The notes beneath the pieces are model-generated. The model made no database searches. It was not told the origin of the DNA and saw only the letters and a list, made by a program, of their open reading frames with translations. This document shows, one piece after another, positions 1-7,361 of a stretch of DNA of 14,680 nucleotides. The stretch comes from an uncultured Candidatus Pelagibacter sp. (GTDB lineage Bacteria > Pseudomonadota > Alphaproteobacteria > Pelagibacterales > Pelagibacteraceae). Each line of letters opens with the position of its first letter. The stretch's first letter is position 1. The translations under genes were made by a program, and so were the position numbers. The DNA lies in the NCBI GenBank assembly GCA_937897125.1, contig CALCPL010000007.1, positions 1 to 14,680 of the forward strand, written 5' to 3'.

Positions 1-49
1 ACGAGATTGCCTCTTGTCTCGTGGGCTCGGAGATGTGTATAAGAGACAG
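1..49. other. Nextera P7-side adapter remnant (not genomic)
   Basis: Bases 1-7 are the end of the Illumina P7 oligonucleotide, 8-15 are an 8-base i7 index (TGCCTCTT, read as AAGAGGCA, which I recall as N711), 16-30 are the Nextera read-2 tail, and 31-49 are the 19-bp Tn5 mosaic end. Genomic sequence begins at about base 50. This is library-preparation DNA left on the contig end. It should be trimmed and not read as a transposon. Confidence 0.98.
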
Positions 50-1220
50 CTTCACCACCGCATATTTCTTGTATTAGGTTAGCTGCTCTTTCAAGTCCTT
101 GATCAATTGATAATGGATCAATACCTCTTTCAAATCTAAATTTTGCATCTGTGTCTATATTTAAGATTTTAGATGATTTTCTGATTGATCGTGGGCTAAA
201 GTAAGCAGACTCAATTAATACATTCTTTGTATCTAGCTCAGTTCCAGTTCTTGTGCCTCCTATTATACCACCAAGACCTAATACACCTGACGCATCTGAT
301 ATGACACACATCTCATCCTCTAATTTATACTCCTTATTATCTAATGCTTCGAATGTTTCACCTTTTTTAGAATTTCTTACAACTATTCCTTTATCTATTT
401 TATCAACATCATATGCATGAAGTGGTCTATTTAAGTCAAACATTACATAATTTGTAATATCAACTATTGCCGAAATAGGTTTTTGGCCTAGAGAAATTAT
501 TTTGTCTTTTAGCCACTCTGGACTTTCAGTATTTTTTACCCCTTTAATTAAACAACTACCAAAGGATATACATGCTTGATTTTTTTCATTTTCAATTTTT
601 ACACTAATTGTTTGTTTATTTTTTTTATCAAGTTTTTTTTCTTTTTGATTTATTAATATTCCCGCACCTGCAGCAGCTAAATCTCTTGCTATCCCTCTTA
701 CACCTAAGCAATCTGCTCTATTTGGTGTAATGGAAATATCAATTACATTTAAAATTTTTTTTGGAAAAAAATTTTCTCCTACTTTTTTGTTATATTTTTC
801 TGGTAAAAGCTCTGTTATGCCATCACTTTCGTTTGATAGATTAAGTTCAGATTCTGAACAAAGCATTCCATATGAGGTTACACCTCTTATTTTACTTACC
901 ACCAATTTCATTTGACTTTTTGGTACTACAGCACCAGGAGGAGCATAAATTGTTAATAAACCCTCTTTAGCATTTGGAGCTCCACAAACAACTTTTACTG
1001 GTTCGCCTGAACCTATATCAACATCACATACTCTAAGCCTATCTGCATCAGGATGCTTTTCAGCCTTCAAAATTTTGGCAATTACAAATTCATCAAGCTC
1101 TCCTGATTGACTATCAACACCCTCTACTTCTAAACCAATATCTGTAAGTTTATCGATGATTTGATTTTCATTAAGTTTGGTATCTAAATGATCTTTAAGC
1201 CATGCTGTTGTAATCTTCAT
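50..1220 (-). CDS. pheT: Phenylalanyl-tRNA synthetase beta subunit, N-terminal half (3'-truncated)
   Basis: PheT forms the alpha2-beta2 phenylalanyl-tRNA synthetase with PheS, charging tRNA-Phe in the cytoplasm. I translated this frame by hand: 390 codons from the ATG at 1220-1218 without a stop, ending at the adapter. Family members run about 800 residues, so roughly half is missing. The N-terminus ([14 protein letters not shown]) is followed by an EMAP/OB-type tRNA-binding domain (about 40-150) with the hallmark [14 protein letters not shown]3/4 editing-type domain (about 210-375) follows, with [17 protein letters not shown] and [13 protein letters not shown]. The B5, catalytic-like and ferredoxin-fold anticodon-binding domains lie beyond the edge. 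Its ATG overlaps the pheS stop as ATGA, so translation is probably coupled. The truncation is caused by the contig end, not by mutation. Confidence 0.96.
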
Positions 1221-2284
1221 CGGCTTAAGCCCCTATAGTTTGTTGGGACATCTATTGGATCAAATCCAAAATGATTTAGCCATCTATAGTCACAATCAAA
1301 AAAGGCTCTTAAATCATTAATGCCATATTTTAACATTGCGAGCCTATCTATTCCTATTCCAAATGCATAACCTTGGAATTCATCAGGATTTACTTTAACA
1401 TTTTTTAAAACATTGGGATGAACCATTCCACAGCCTAAAACTTCTAGCCATTTATCACCTTCCCCAATTACTATTTTTCCATCTTTTATTTCATAACCAA
1501 TATCAACTTCTGCAGATGGCTCTGTAAATGGGAAATGACTAGGTCTAAATCTCATTTTAATTTTATCAACTTCAAAAAACTCTTTAATAAAATAATTTAA
1601 GCATCCTTTTAAGTGCCCCATATTAATATTTTTATCGATATGTAGACCCTCAACTTGATGAAACATTGGTGTATGGGTTTGATCACTGTCAGATCTATAT
1701 GTTCTGCCAGGTGCTATTATTTTAAAAGGTGGTTTATCATTAAGCATTGTTCTAATTTGAACTGGAGAAGTATGTGTTCTTAATAATAATTCTTTTGCAT
1801 CATCTAAATAAAAAGTATCATGCATATCTCTTGCAGGATGGTTATCAGGCGTATTTAATGCAGTAAAATTATTATATTCATTTTCAACATCTGGTCCTTC
1901 TTCTACACTAAAACCAATTTCTGAAAAAATTGAAGAAATTTCATCTATGACTTGAGATACAGGATGAATTTTTCCCTGAACAAAAGGTCTTTCTGGTAAA
2001 GTTATATCTATTTTTTCTTTTTCTAACTTTTTGTTAATCTCTTTTGTTTCAATATCGTTGATTTTTGTAGTAATCAAATTTTCAAGTTCGTTTTTGACTA
2101 AGTTTAAATCTGATGCAAATTTTTTTCTTTCTTCTTCTGCTAATTTTCCAAGCTGTTTAAATTGTGAGCTGATTAACCCAGTTTTACCAAATAGTTCTGT
2201 TTTAATTTGATTAACTTGATTTAAATCTAAATTCTCTTTTAACTTTAAAAGAAATTCATCTTTTATTTTTTTAATATCAGACAT
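1217..2284 (-). CDS. pheS: Phenylalanyl-tRNA synthetase alpha subunit
   Basis: This is the catalytic subunit of phenylalanyl-tRNA synthetase, a class II enzyme that activates phenylalanine with ATP and transfers it to tRNA-Phe. The 355 residues are about normal family length. The first 90 residues are charged and helical, the coiled-coil arm that contacts tRNA. The class II core runs from about 100 to 345. Visible signatures are [12 protein letters not shown] (148-159), [17 protein letters not shown] (197-213, motif 2) and [14 protein letters not shown] (305-318, motif 3 with its conserved Arg). [14 protein letters not shown] (246-259) contributes to the amino-acid pocket. The gene is intact and starts 44 bases after the rplT stop; that gap holds inverted repeats. 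The stop overlaps the pheT start by four bases. Confidence 0.98.
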   Translation of the reverse strand: MSDIKKIKDEFLLKLKENLDLNQVNQIKTELFGKTGLISSQFKQLGKLAEEERKKFASDLNLVKNELENLITTKINDIETKEINKKLEKEKIDITLPERPFVQGKIHPVSQVIDEISSIFSEIGFSVEEGPDVENEYNNFTALNTPDNHPARDMHDTFYLDDAKELLLRTHTSPVQIRTMLNDKPPFKIIAPGRTYRSDSDQTHTPMFHQVEGLHIDKNINMGHLKGCLNYFIKEFFEVDKIKMRFRPSHFPFTEPSAEVDIGYEIKDGKIVIGEGDKWLEVLGCGMVHPNVLKNVKVNPDEFQGYAFGIGIDRLAMLKYGINDLRAFFDCDYRWLNHFGFDPIDVPTNYRGLSR

Positions 2285-2296
2285 ATTGAGAGATTA

Positions 2297-2327
2297 TTTC
2301 TTCACCGAAGAAAAACAATAGTGAAGA
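2297..2327 (-). promoter_or_regulatory. Two mutually exclusive hairpins in the rplT-pheS gap
   Basis: On the minus strand, arm TCTTCAC (2327-2321) is perfectly complementary to GTGAAGA (2305-2299). The overlapping arms TTTCTTC (2313-2307) and GAAGAAA (2303-2297) pair through a three-base loop. Both use 2299-2303, so only one can form. The longer-range hairpin starts two bases beyond the rplT stop. There is no U-run behind either, so a terminator is unlikely. A role in mRNA processing or in modulating pheS translation is possible. The arms are only 7 bp in AT-rich DNA, so chance is a real alternative. Confidence 0.35.
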
Positions 2328-2684
2328 TTAATTTAGTGCCGATTGAGCTTTTTGAACGATCGTTTTAAAGGCTTCTGGGCTATCGTATGCTATTTCAGCT
2401 AGTATTTTTCTATCTAACTTAATTCCACATTTAGTTAAGCCATTAATAAATTTTGAATAAGTTAATCCTTCAGATCTAACACCTGCATTAATCCTTTGTA
2501 TCCATAAAGATTTGAATTCTCTTTTTTTAGTTCTACGGTCTCTGTAAGCATATTGCATAGCTTTTTCCATGGCTTGCTTTGCAACTCTTATAGTATTTTT
2601 TCTTCTGCCCCATTGACCTTTGACAGCTTTTAAAACTTTTTTATGTTTAGCGTGACTTGTTACGCCTCTTTTTACTCTAGCCAT
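2328..2684 (-). CDS. rplT: 50S ribosomal protein L20
   Basis: L20 binds 23S rRNA early in large-subunit assembly and in several bacteria also represses its own operon. The 118 residues match the family length. The basic N-terminal extension ([19 protein letters not shown], then GRRKN at 26-30) threads into rRNA. The helical signature region [17 protein letters not shown] (54-70) and YSKFINGL (76-83) is clear. The ATG lies one base after the rpmI stop, with an overlapping GAGGA ribosome-binding site, so rpmI and rplT are coupled. It sits in the classic infC-rpmI-rplT-pheST order. Confidence 0.98.
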   Translation of the reverse strand: MARVKRGVTSHAKHKKVLKAVKGQWGRRKNTIRVAKQAMEKAMQYAYRDRRTKKREFKSLWIQRINAGVRSEGLTYSKFINGLTKCGIKLDRKILAEIAYDSPEAFKTIVQKAQSALN

Positions 2685-2685
2685 T

Positions 2686-2892
2686 TTATCCTCTTAAACT
2701 GTAAGGCATGTATGATTTAACTATTTTGCCATCTTGTTTTGACATAGCAGTCGTGCCTCTTAATTTTCTAATTTGTGAATTTGTTCTTTTTATCATGCCA
2801 TGTCTCTTTCCAGCTTGAGCCATCATAACTTTCCCTGTAGCTGAGATCTTAAATCGTTTTTTTGCTGAACTTTTAGTTTTTAATTTTGGCAT
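2686..2892 (-). CDS. rpmI: 50S ribosomal protein L35
   Basis: L35 is a small basic protein of the large ribosomal subunit. The 68 residues are near the usual 64-67. The family pattern is complete: [15 protein letters not shown] at the N-terminus, GKRHGMIKR at 28-36 and a final [13 protein letters not shown]. It follows infC after a 53-base gap, the largest gap in this cluster, and ends one base before rplT. In Escherichia coli the equivalent rpmI start is the site of L20 autoregulation. Confidence 0.97.
   Translation of the reverse strand: MPKLKTKSSAKKRFKISATGKVMMAQAGKRHGMIKRTNSQIRKLRGTTAMSKQDGKIVKSYMPYSLRG
2689..2694 (-). promoter_or_regulatory. Ribosome-binding site of rplT
   Basis: AGAGGA on the minus strand ends four bases before the rplT ATG and lies within the last two sense codons of rpmI. 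It is one of the few clear Shine-Dalgarno matches in this window. It supports the chosen rplT start and coupling to rpmI. Confidence 0.75.
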
Positions 2893-2956
2893 AATTCTGC
2901 GGACTTATACAAATATTGGAATAGATTTACAACCTCTATTAAGCCTTATAAAGGCT
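2893..2956 (-). promoter_or_regulatory. infC-rpmI junction with two tandem hairpins, possible L20-type control region
   Basis: The first inverted repeat straddles the infC stop: AGCCTT (2942-2947) and AAGGCT (2951-2956) with a three-base loop. The second is AATAGA (2920-2925) with TCTATT (2935-2940) and a nine-base loop. Neither is followed by a U-run on the minus strand, so this does not look like an intrinsic terminator. The position matches where L20 represses rpmI-rplT in E. coli. That function is inferred from location only; I did not recognise the L20 binding-site fold. Confidence 0.35.
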
Positions 2957-3491
2957 GAATAACCATGATCATTTGCTTCCCATCAAACTTTGGGTGCAAT
3001 TCGACTTTGCCAATATCTTGCATATCAGCTTTTATTTTATCCATTAATTCTCTACCTAGGTGTGAGTGTTGTAGCTCTCTACCCTTAAATCGTATTGTAA
3101 ATTTTACCTTGTCACCTTTTCCAATAAATTTTTTAGCATTTTTAACCTTAAAATCATAATCATGAGTTTCTGTAACTGGTCTCATTTTAATTTCTTTTAA
3201 TAAAACAATTTTTTGTTTCTTTTTAGCAACATTTGCTTTTTTTTGAGCATCATATTTAAATTTACCCATATCAATAATTTTACATACAGGTGGTTTTGCG
3301 TTTGGAGCTATTTCAATTAAATCCAATCCTTGCTCTTTAGCCATTGATATGGCCTCATTAGTATTTAATATTCCTATGTTATCACCATCACTTCCAATTA
3401 CCTGAACTTCTGGTGCAGTAATCCTATTGTTGGACTTAGGTCCTCTGTCTTTTGTTCTTCTTTGAAAGTAATTTCCTTTAAAATCTGCCAC
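2946..3491 (-). CDS. infC: Translation initiation factor IF-3 (GTG start)
   Basis: IF3 binds the 30S subunit, prevents premature subunit joining and checks the initiator tRNA and start codon. The 181 residues match the usual length (about 180). The N-domain covers about 20-85, with NNRITAPEVQVIG at 21-33 and KPPVCKIIDMGKFKYD at 66-81. A lysine-rich linker at 84-94 joins it to the C-domain (KEIKMRPVTETHDYDFKVKNA, 99-119). The codon before the first is TAA, the thrS stop in the same frame, so the start cannot lie upstream. The first initiation codon is GTG, and no ATG occurs before residue 50. E. coli infC uses AUU, but GUG is a normal start that IF3 does not strongly discriminate against, so E. 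coli-style autocontrol is not implied. Confidence 0.97.
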   Translation of the reverse strand: MADFKGNYFQRRTKDRGPKSNNRITAPEVQVIGSDGDNIGILNTNEAISMAKEQGLDLIEIAPNAKPPVCKIIDMGKFKYDAQKKANVAKKKQKIVLLKEIKMRPVTETHDYDFKVKNAKKFIGKGDKVKFTIRFKGRELQHSHLGRELMDKIKADMQDIGKVELHPKFDGKQMIMVIQPL

Positions 3492-5408
3492 TTAGTTTGA
3501 AGGTGCTTTATTTAAAGCTGAGAATTTTTTTAAAAATAAGTTTAATTCCATATTTTCTTGTTTGTTAGTATCTAATCTTCTAATCGTTACTGAGTTACTG
3601 TCAACTTCTTTTTTACCACAAATTAACAAAAGTGGTATTTTAGATAAAGAATGTTCTCTAATTTTATAATTCAGGTTATGGTTTTTTAAATCTACTTCGG
3701 AGCTTATGCCTACATTATTAATCTTTTCATTTACTTCTTTTGCATAGGAATCAAACTCTTCTGAAATCGGAATTACAACAGCCTGTAATGGAGCTATCCA
3801 AAATGGAAATTTACCTGCATAGTTTTCTATAAGAATTCCAATAAATCTTTCTAATGAACCAAATAATGCCCTATGAAGCATTACTGGAATTTTTTTAGTT
3901 CCATCTTTATCAACAAAAGAAGCATCTAGTCTTCCTGGTAAATTAAGATCTACCTGTAAAGTTCCACATTGCCAATCTCTACCAATCGCATCTCTTAAAA
4001 CAAATTCAATTTTTGGACCATAGAATGCTCCCTCTCCTTTATTAATTGTGTATTCAAGCTTTGAAGCTTTAACTGCATCTAACAAAGCTTTTTCGGCCTT
4101 GTCCCAAACATTATCATCACCAACTCTTAAATCTGGTCTATCTGAATATTTTAATATTACATCTTCAAATCCAAGTTCTTTATAAATATCTAAAATCAAA
4201 TTTGTAACAATCAAACACTCTGATGTAATTTGATCTTCTGTGCAAAAAATATGAGCATCATCTTGAGTAAAGGCTCTAACTCTTAACAGTCCATGTAAGG
4301 CGCCTGAAGGCTCATACCTGTGCACTTTTCCAAATTCTGAAATTCTTAAAGGAAGATCTCGATAACTTTTTAAACCTTGATTAAAAACTTGTACGTGACC
4401 CGGACAATTCATTGGTTTGATTGCAAATATTTTGTCATCTGGTGTTTGGGAGGTATACATGTGTTCTCCATATTTTTCCCAGTGGCCAGATTTTTCCCAT
4501 AGAGATCTATCTAAAATTTCAGGAGTGTTTACTTCTTTATAGCCAGCTTTTTCTTGTCTACCTCTCATGTATGCAACTAATTTTTGAAATAACTTCCAAC
4601 CTTTTTCATGCCAAAATACTGATCCTGGACTTTCTTCCCTAAAGTGAAATAAATCCATTTCTTTTCCAAGTTTTCTATGGTCTCTTTTTTCTGCTTCTTC
4701 TATTCTTTTTAAATATTCATCTAAGTCTTTTTGTGATGCCCAACTTGTTCCATAAATTCTTTGTAGCATTTCATTATTTGAGTCACCTCTCCAATAAGCT
4801 CCTGATACCTTTGTTAATTTAAAGTATTTACCAATTTTTCCTGTTGAAGACAGATGAGGGCCTTTGCATAAATCATGCCAGTCTCCATGAAAATATATAG
4901 AAACATCTTCACCTTGTGGAATACTTTCAATAATTTCAGCCTTGTATATTTCTCCTTTATCTTTGAAATGAGATATGGCCTTATCTCTTTTCCAAACTTC
5001 TCTTGTAGTTGGAACATCTCTATCAACAATTTCTTTCATCTTATTTTCAATTTTATTTAAATCATCCTCTGTGAAGGGTTCTTTTCTTGAGAAATCATAA
5101 TAAAATCCATTTTCTATAATTGGACCAATTGTTACTTGTGTTCCTGGAAAGAGCTCTTGAACAGCCATCGCAGTTATATGAGCCGTATCATGACGGATAG
5201 TTTCTAAACCTTCTTTATCTTTTGAAGTAAAAATTTTGACTGAGCAATCTTCATCTATAACAAAACTTAAATCTTTAAGTTCTTCATTAACACTAATAAT
5301 AGTTGCCTGCTTTGATAAAGATTTACTAATCTTTTCAGCAACCTCAAGTCCTGTTACTTTATTTGGAAATTCAATAGTGTTTCCATCTGGCAATGTTATT
5401 AATGGCAT
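3492..5408 (-). CDS. thrS: Threonyl-tRNA synthetase
   Basis: ThrRS attaches threonine to tRNA-Thr and hydrolyses mischarged Ser-tRNA-Thr. The 638 residues are full bacterial length. Domains in order are TGS (1-62), the editing domain (about 65-225), the class II catalytic core (about 240-535) and the anticodon-binding domain (540-638). Editing residues are present as H73/H77 (HDTAH) and C181/H185 (CKGPH). The zinc and threonine ligands are C335 (MNCPGH), H386 (DDAHIF) and H512 (MLHRALFGS). Motif 2 is around RYEPSGALHGLLRVR (364-378). Its ATG directly follows the TAA of the glycosyltransferase gene and its TAA directly precedes the infC GTG, all in one frame. No Shine-Dalgarno is visible upstream, so re-initiation is likely. 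No T-box or operator leader is seen because there is no leader. Confidence 0.98.
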   Translation of the reverse strand: MPLITLPDGNTIEFPNKVTGLEVAEKISKSLSKQATIISVNEELKDLSFVIDEDCSVKIFTSKDKEGLETIRHDTAHITAMAVQELFPGTQVTIGPIIENGFYYDFSRKEPFTEDDLNKIENKMKEIVDRDVPTTREVWKRDKAISHFKDKGEIYKAEIIESIPQGEDVSIYFHGDWHDLCKGPHLSSTGKIGKYFKLTKVSGAYWRGDSNNEMLQRIYGTSWASQKDLDEYLKRIEEAEKRDHRKLGKEMDLFHFREESPGSVFWHEKGWKLFQKLVAYMRGRQEKAGYKEVNTPEILDRSLWEKSGHWEKYGEHMYTSQTPDDKIFAIKPMNCPGHVQVFNQGLKSYRDLPLRISEFGKVHRYEPSGALHGLLRVRAFTQDDAHIFCTEDQITSECLIVTNLILDIYKELGFEDVILKYSDRPDLRVGDDNVWDKAEKALLDAVKASKLEYTINKGEGAFYGPKIEFVLRDAIGRDWQCGTLQVDLNLPGRLDASFVDKDGTKKIPVMLHRALFGSLERFIGILIENYAGKFPFWIAPLQAVVIPISEEFDSYAKEVNEKINNVGISSEVDLKNHNLNYKIREHSLSKIPLLLICGKKEVDSNSVTIRRLDTNKQENMELNLFLKKFSALNKAPSN

Positions 5409-6563
5409 TTAATTCAATAATTTTTTGTATTCTGAATATGTAGAAAAACACATTTTTTCAACATTAAATTTTTTAATTATATTTTTTCTACCCTCTATAC
5501 CAATAGATTTCAATCTAGATTCATCTAATTGTAAGGCTTCTACTATTTTTTTACTCAAAGCTTCTGCGTTACCAGACTGAAATAAAAAGCCCGTCACATT
5601 ATCACTAATAGTTTCGTTAGATCCCCCAATATCACTTGCTATTATTGGTTTTTCCATTGATTGAGCTTCAACTGCTACTCTTCCAAAAGCTTCAGGTTCT
5701 ACTGAGGCCGAAACAACAATGTCTGATATTTTGTAGGCTAATGGCATATTTTTACAATGTTCTATAAATTTTAACTGACTAGTTAGCCTATATTGCTCAG
5801 CCAATCTTTTAATTTTTTTTGTATAAATGTCTCTTCCTTGATCGCTACCCAAAATAACAGCATTAAAAGAATCATATCCTAATTCTTTATTAACAAGATT
5901 TAATGCTTCAATAAATGTCTCCTGTCCTTTCCAGGCAGTTAAACGACCTGGCATTAGGATTATTTTTTTATTTTTATCAACTTCCCAATCTGAAATAAGT
6001 CTGCTTTCTTCACTGTCTAAAGTTGTTGATGAATCAAAATAATCAACATTAATACCCCTAAAAATTACTAAGAATCTTTTTTTTAAATCTAAATATTTTG
6101 GATAATTTTGATTAATATGTGAAAAAATAAAATTTGATCCTGCTATTATTAAATCTGATCTAACCATTACTGAATTATAAAATTTTTTAATTGAGTTTTT
6201 AAAATTATAAGTACCATGAAAGGTTGTAACAAACTTTCTTCTTGTAATTTTTGTTGCAAACAAACAAGACCAAGCTGGAGCACGACTTCTTGCATGAACA
6301 ATAGATATATTATTTAGTAAAATAATAAAAATCAAAGCTATTGAATTAAAGAGCATTAAAAATGGATTTTTACTATGGACGGGAAGTTTTATTACTTTTA
6401 CTTTTTTTCTATCAATAAATTTTAATAATTCTCCTCCACTAGTTACGATATAAGAACTACAATTATTTTCTGGTAAATAGTGTGCAAGATCGTAACAGCC
6501 TGTTTCTGCACCCCCATATCCAAGTTTAGGAATTACTTGCAATACTTTTAATTCTGAAGACAT
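5409..6563 (-). CDS. Family 4 glycosyltransferase (GT-B fold)
   Basis: This is probably a cytoplasmic or membrane-associated enzyme that moves a sugar from a nucleotide-sugar donor onto a glycan such as lipopolysaccharide core or capsule; the acceptor cannot be told from sequence. The 384 residues show a Rossmann-like N-domain with the glycine-rich loop GYGGAE (15-20), then HARSRAPAW (90-98) and FHGTYN (115-120). In the C-domain, PGRLTAWKGQ (205-214) carries the Arg/Lys pair that binds donor phosphate. The GT4 EX7E motif is E291/E299 in EAFGRVAVE. A hydrophobic stretch at 67-83 is more likely buried sheet or membrane-contacting helix than a true transmembrane segment. It is the first gene of the translation cluster and adjoins thrS with no spacer. 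LPS core transferase is a plausible guess. Confidence 0.9.
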   Translation of the reverse strand: MSSELKVLQVIPKLGYGGAETGCYDLAHYLPENNCSSYIVTSGGELLKFIDRKKVKVIKLPVHSKNPFLMLFNSIALIFIILLNNISIVHARSRAPAWSCLFATKITRRKFVTTFHGTYNFKNSIKKFYNSVMVRSDLIIAGSNFIFSHINQNYPKYLDLKKRFLVIFRGINVDYFDSSTTLDSEESRLISDWEVDKNKKIILMPGRLTAWKGQETFIEALNLVNKELGYDSFNAVILGSDQGRDIYTKKIKRLAEQYRLTSQLKFIEHCKNMPLAYKISDIVVSASVEPEAFGRVAVEAQSMEKPIIASDIGGSNETISDNVTGFLFQSGNAEALSKKIVEALQLDESRLKSIGIEGRKNIIKKFNVEKMCFSTYSEYKKLLN

Positions 6564-6605
6564 TTGATAGAACTATATATTAAGAATTAATTCTAATAAA
6601 CTCAT
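6564..6605. promoter_or_regulatory. 42-bp divergent promoter region
   Basis: Only 42 bases separate the starts of the glycosyltransferase (minus) and the hydrolase (plus), so both promoters must lie here or inside coding sequence. The stretch is nearly all A and T. A perfect 12-bp palindrome AGAATTAATTCT lies at 6583-6594. TATATT at 6576-6581 could be a plus-strand -10 element, and TAATAT on the other strand a minus-strand one. I found no convincing -35 box for either and no clear ribosome-binding site. The divergent arrangement is certain; the individual elements are not. Confidence 0.4.
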
Positions 6606-7361
6606 ATGAATAAATTTAAATACATTAGGGTCCTTAATAACAAGAAAATAAGATACTTAAGTAAAGAATATAAAGATAAACTCTATATTGTTTTTTTACA
6701 TGGTTTTATGTCAAGTATTGAAGGTGAAAAACCTCAGACTATATTAAAATTTGCTAAAAAAAATAAACTTGGCTTTCTTGCTCTCGAATATTCTGGTCAT
6801 GGAAAGTCCTCAGGAAAATTTACCAAGGGAAATATCACTCAATGGTCAAAAGAAGTTGAAACTGTAATTAAAAAAATAGTTAAAAAAAATAAATTTATCT
6901 TAGTTGGCTCGAGTATGGGTGCATGGCTCTCCTTAAATCAATTTAAATATTTTAAAGATCAAATTAAAGGTTTTTTAGGAATTGGTTCGGCTCCAGAGTT
7001 TTTACAAAACTTAATGTGGAAAAAATTCTCAAAAAAAATGAAAAACGAAACTATAAAGAAAGGAATTTATAATTTAAAACATGGTAATTATGAGTATCCA
7101 ATCACCTATCAATTAATAAAAGATGGTAGAAAAAATAAAATCTTAAATAAAAAAATTAAATCCAACATCAAAGTAACTATGATTCACGGAAGTAAAGATG
7201 AAGTTGTTCCGACAAGTTATTCCAGAAAAGTTCTTAAGCTATTTACTAAAGCTAATAAAAAATTAGTAATAATAAAAAATGGTGATCACAGTTTATCAAG
7301 CAAACAAGGGCTAAAGAGAATACTCTTAGAGCTAGATAAAATTACTTCTAATATAGTTTAG
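6606..7361 (+). CDS. Alpha/beta hydrolase, serine esterase/thioesterase type
   Basis: A soluble hydrolase of unknown substrate, probably cleaving an ester or thioester. The 251 residues show the canonical fold: the oxyanion-hole region FLHGFMSS (30-37), EYSGHGKSSG (61-70) and the nucleophile elbow GSSMGAW with Ser103. The triad is completed by Asp198 (GSKDEVVP) and His228 (GDHSLS). There is no signal peptide or membrane segment. The look is that of the ABHD10/palmitoyl-thioesterase-like group, but that is an impression. The protein is strikingly rich in Lys, Ile and Asn, reflecting AT bias. It is the only plus-strand gene in the interior. It diverges from the glycosyltransferase, and its last 30 bases overlap the end of the convergent SDR gene. 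Start chosen: the first ATG, which leaves a full N-terminal strand. Confidence 0.88.
   Translation: MNKFKYIRVLNNKKIRYLSKEYKDKLYIVFLHGFMSSIEGEKPQTILKFAKKNKLGFLALEYSGHGKSSGKFTKGNITQWSKEVETVIKKIVKKNKFILVGSSMGAWLSLNQFKYFKDQIKGFLGIGSAPEFLQNLMWKKFSKKMKNETIKKGIYNLKHGNYEYPITYQLIKDGRKNKILNKKIKSNIKVTMIHGSKDEVVPTSYSRKVLKLFTKANKKLVIIKNGDHSLSSKQGLKRILLELDKITSNIV

Noticed and set aside
31..49. Tn5 mosaic end, and its copy at 14632-14650, resembling transposon termini flanking the window
   Set aside because: They are embedded in complete Nextera adapter structure with index and P5/P7 tails, so they come from library preparation, not from a transposon insertion.
4421..4642. Plus-strand open frame of 73 codons inside thrS
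   Set aside because: It is antisense to a fully conserved synthetase core and shows no domain, ribosome-binding site or promoter. The same applies to the open frames at 730-915, 2965-3159, 4814-5029, 4875-5060, 8395-8595, 10173-10361 and 12455-12667.
7314..7327. AAGAG-AATA-CTCTT hairpin just past the SDR stop as a minus-strand terminator
   Set aside because: The 5-bp AT-rich stem is followed by TAGCC, not a T-run, and lies inside the hydrolase coding sequence.
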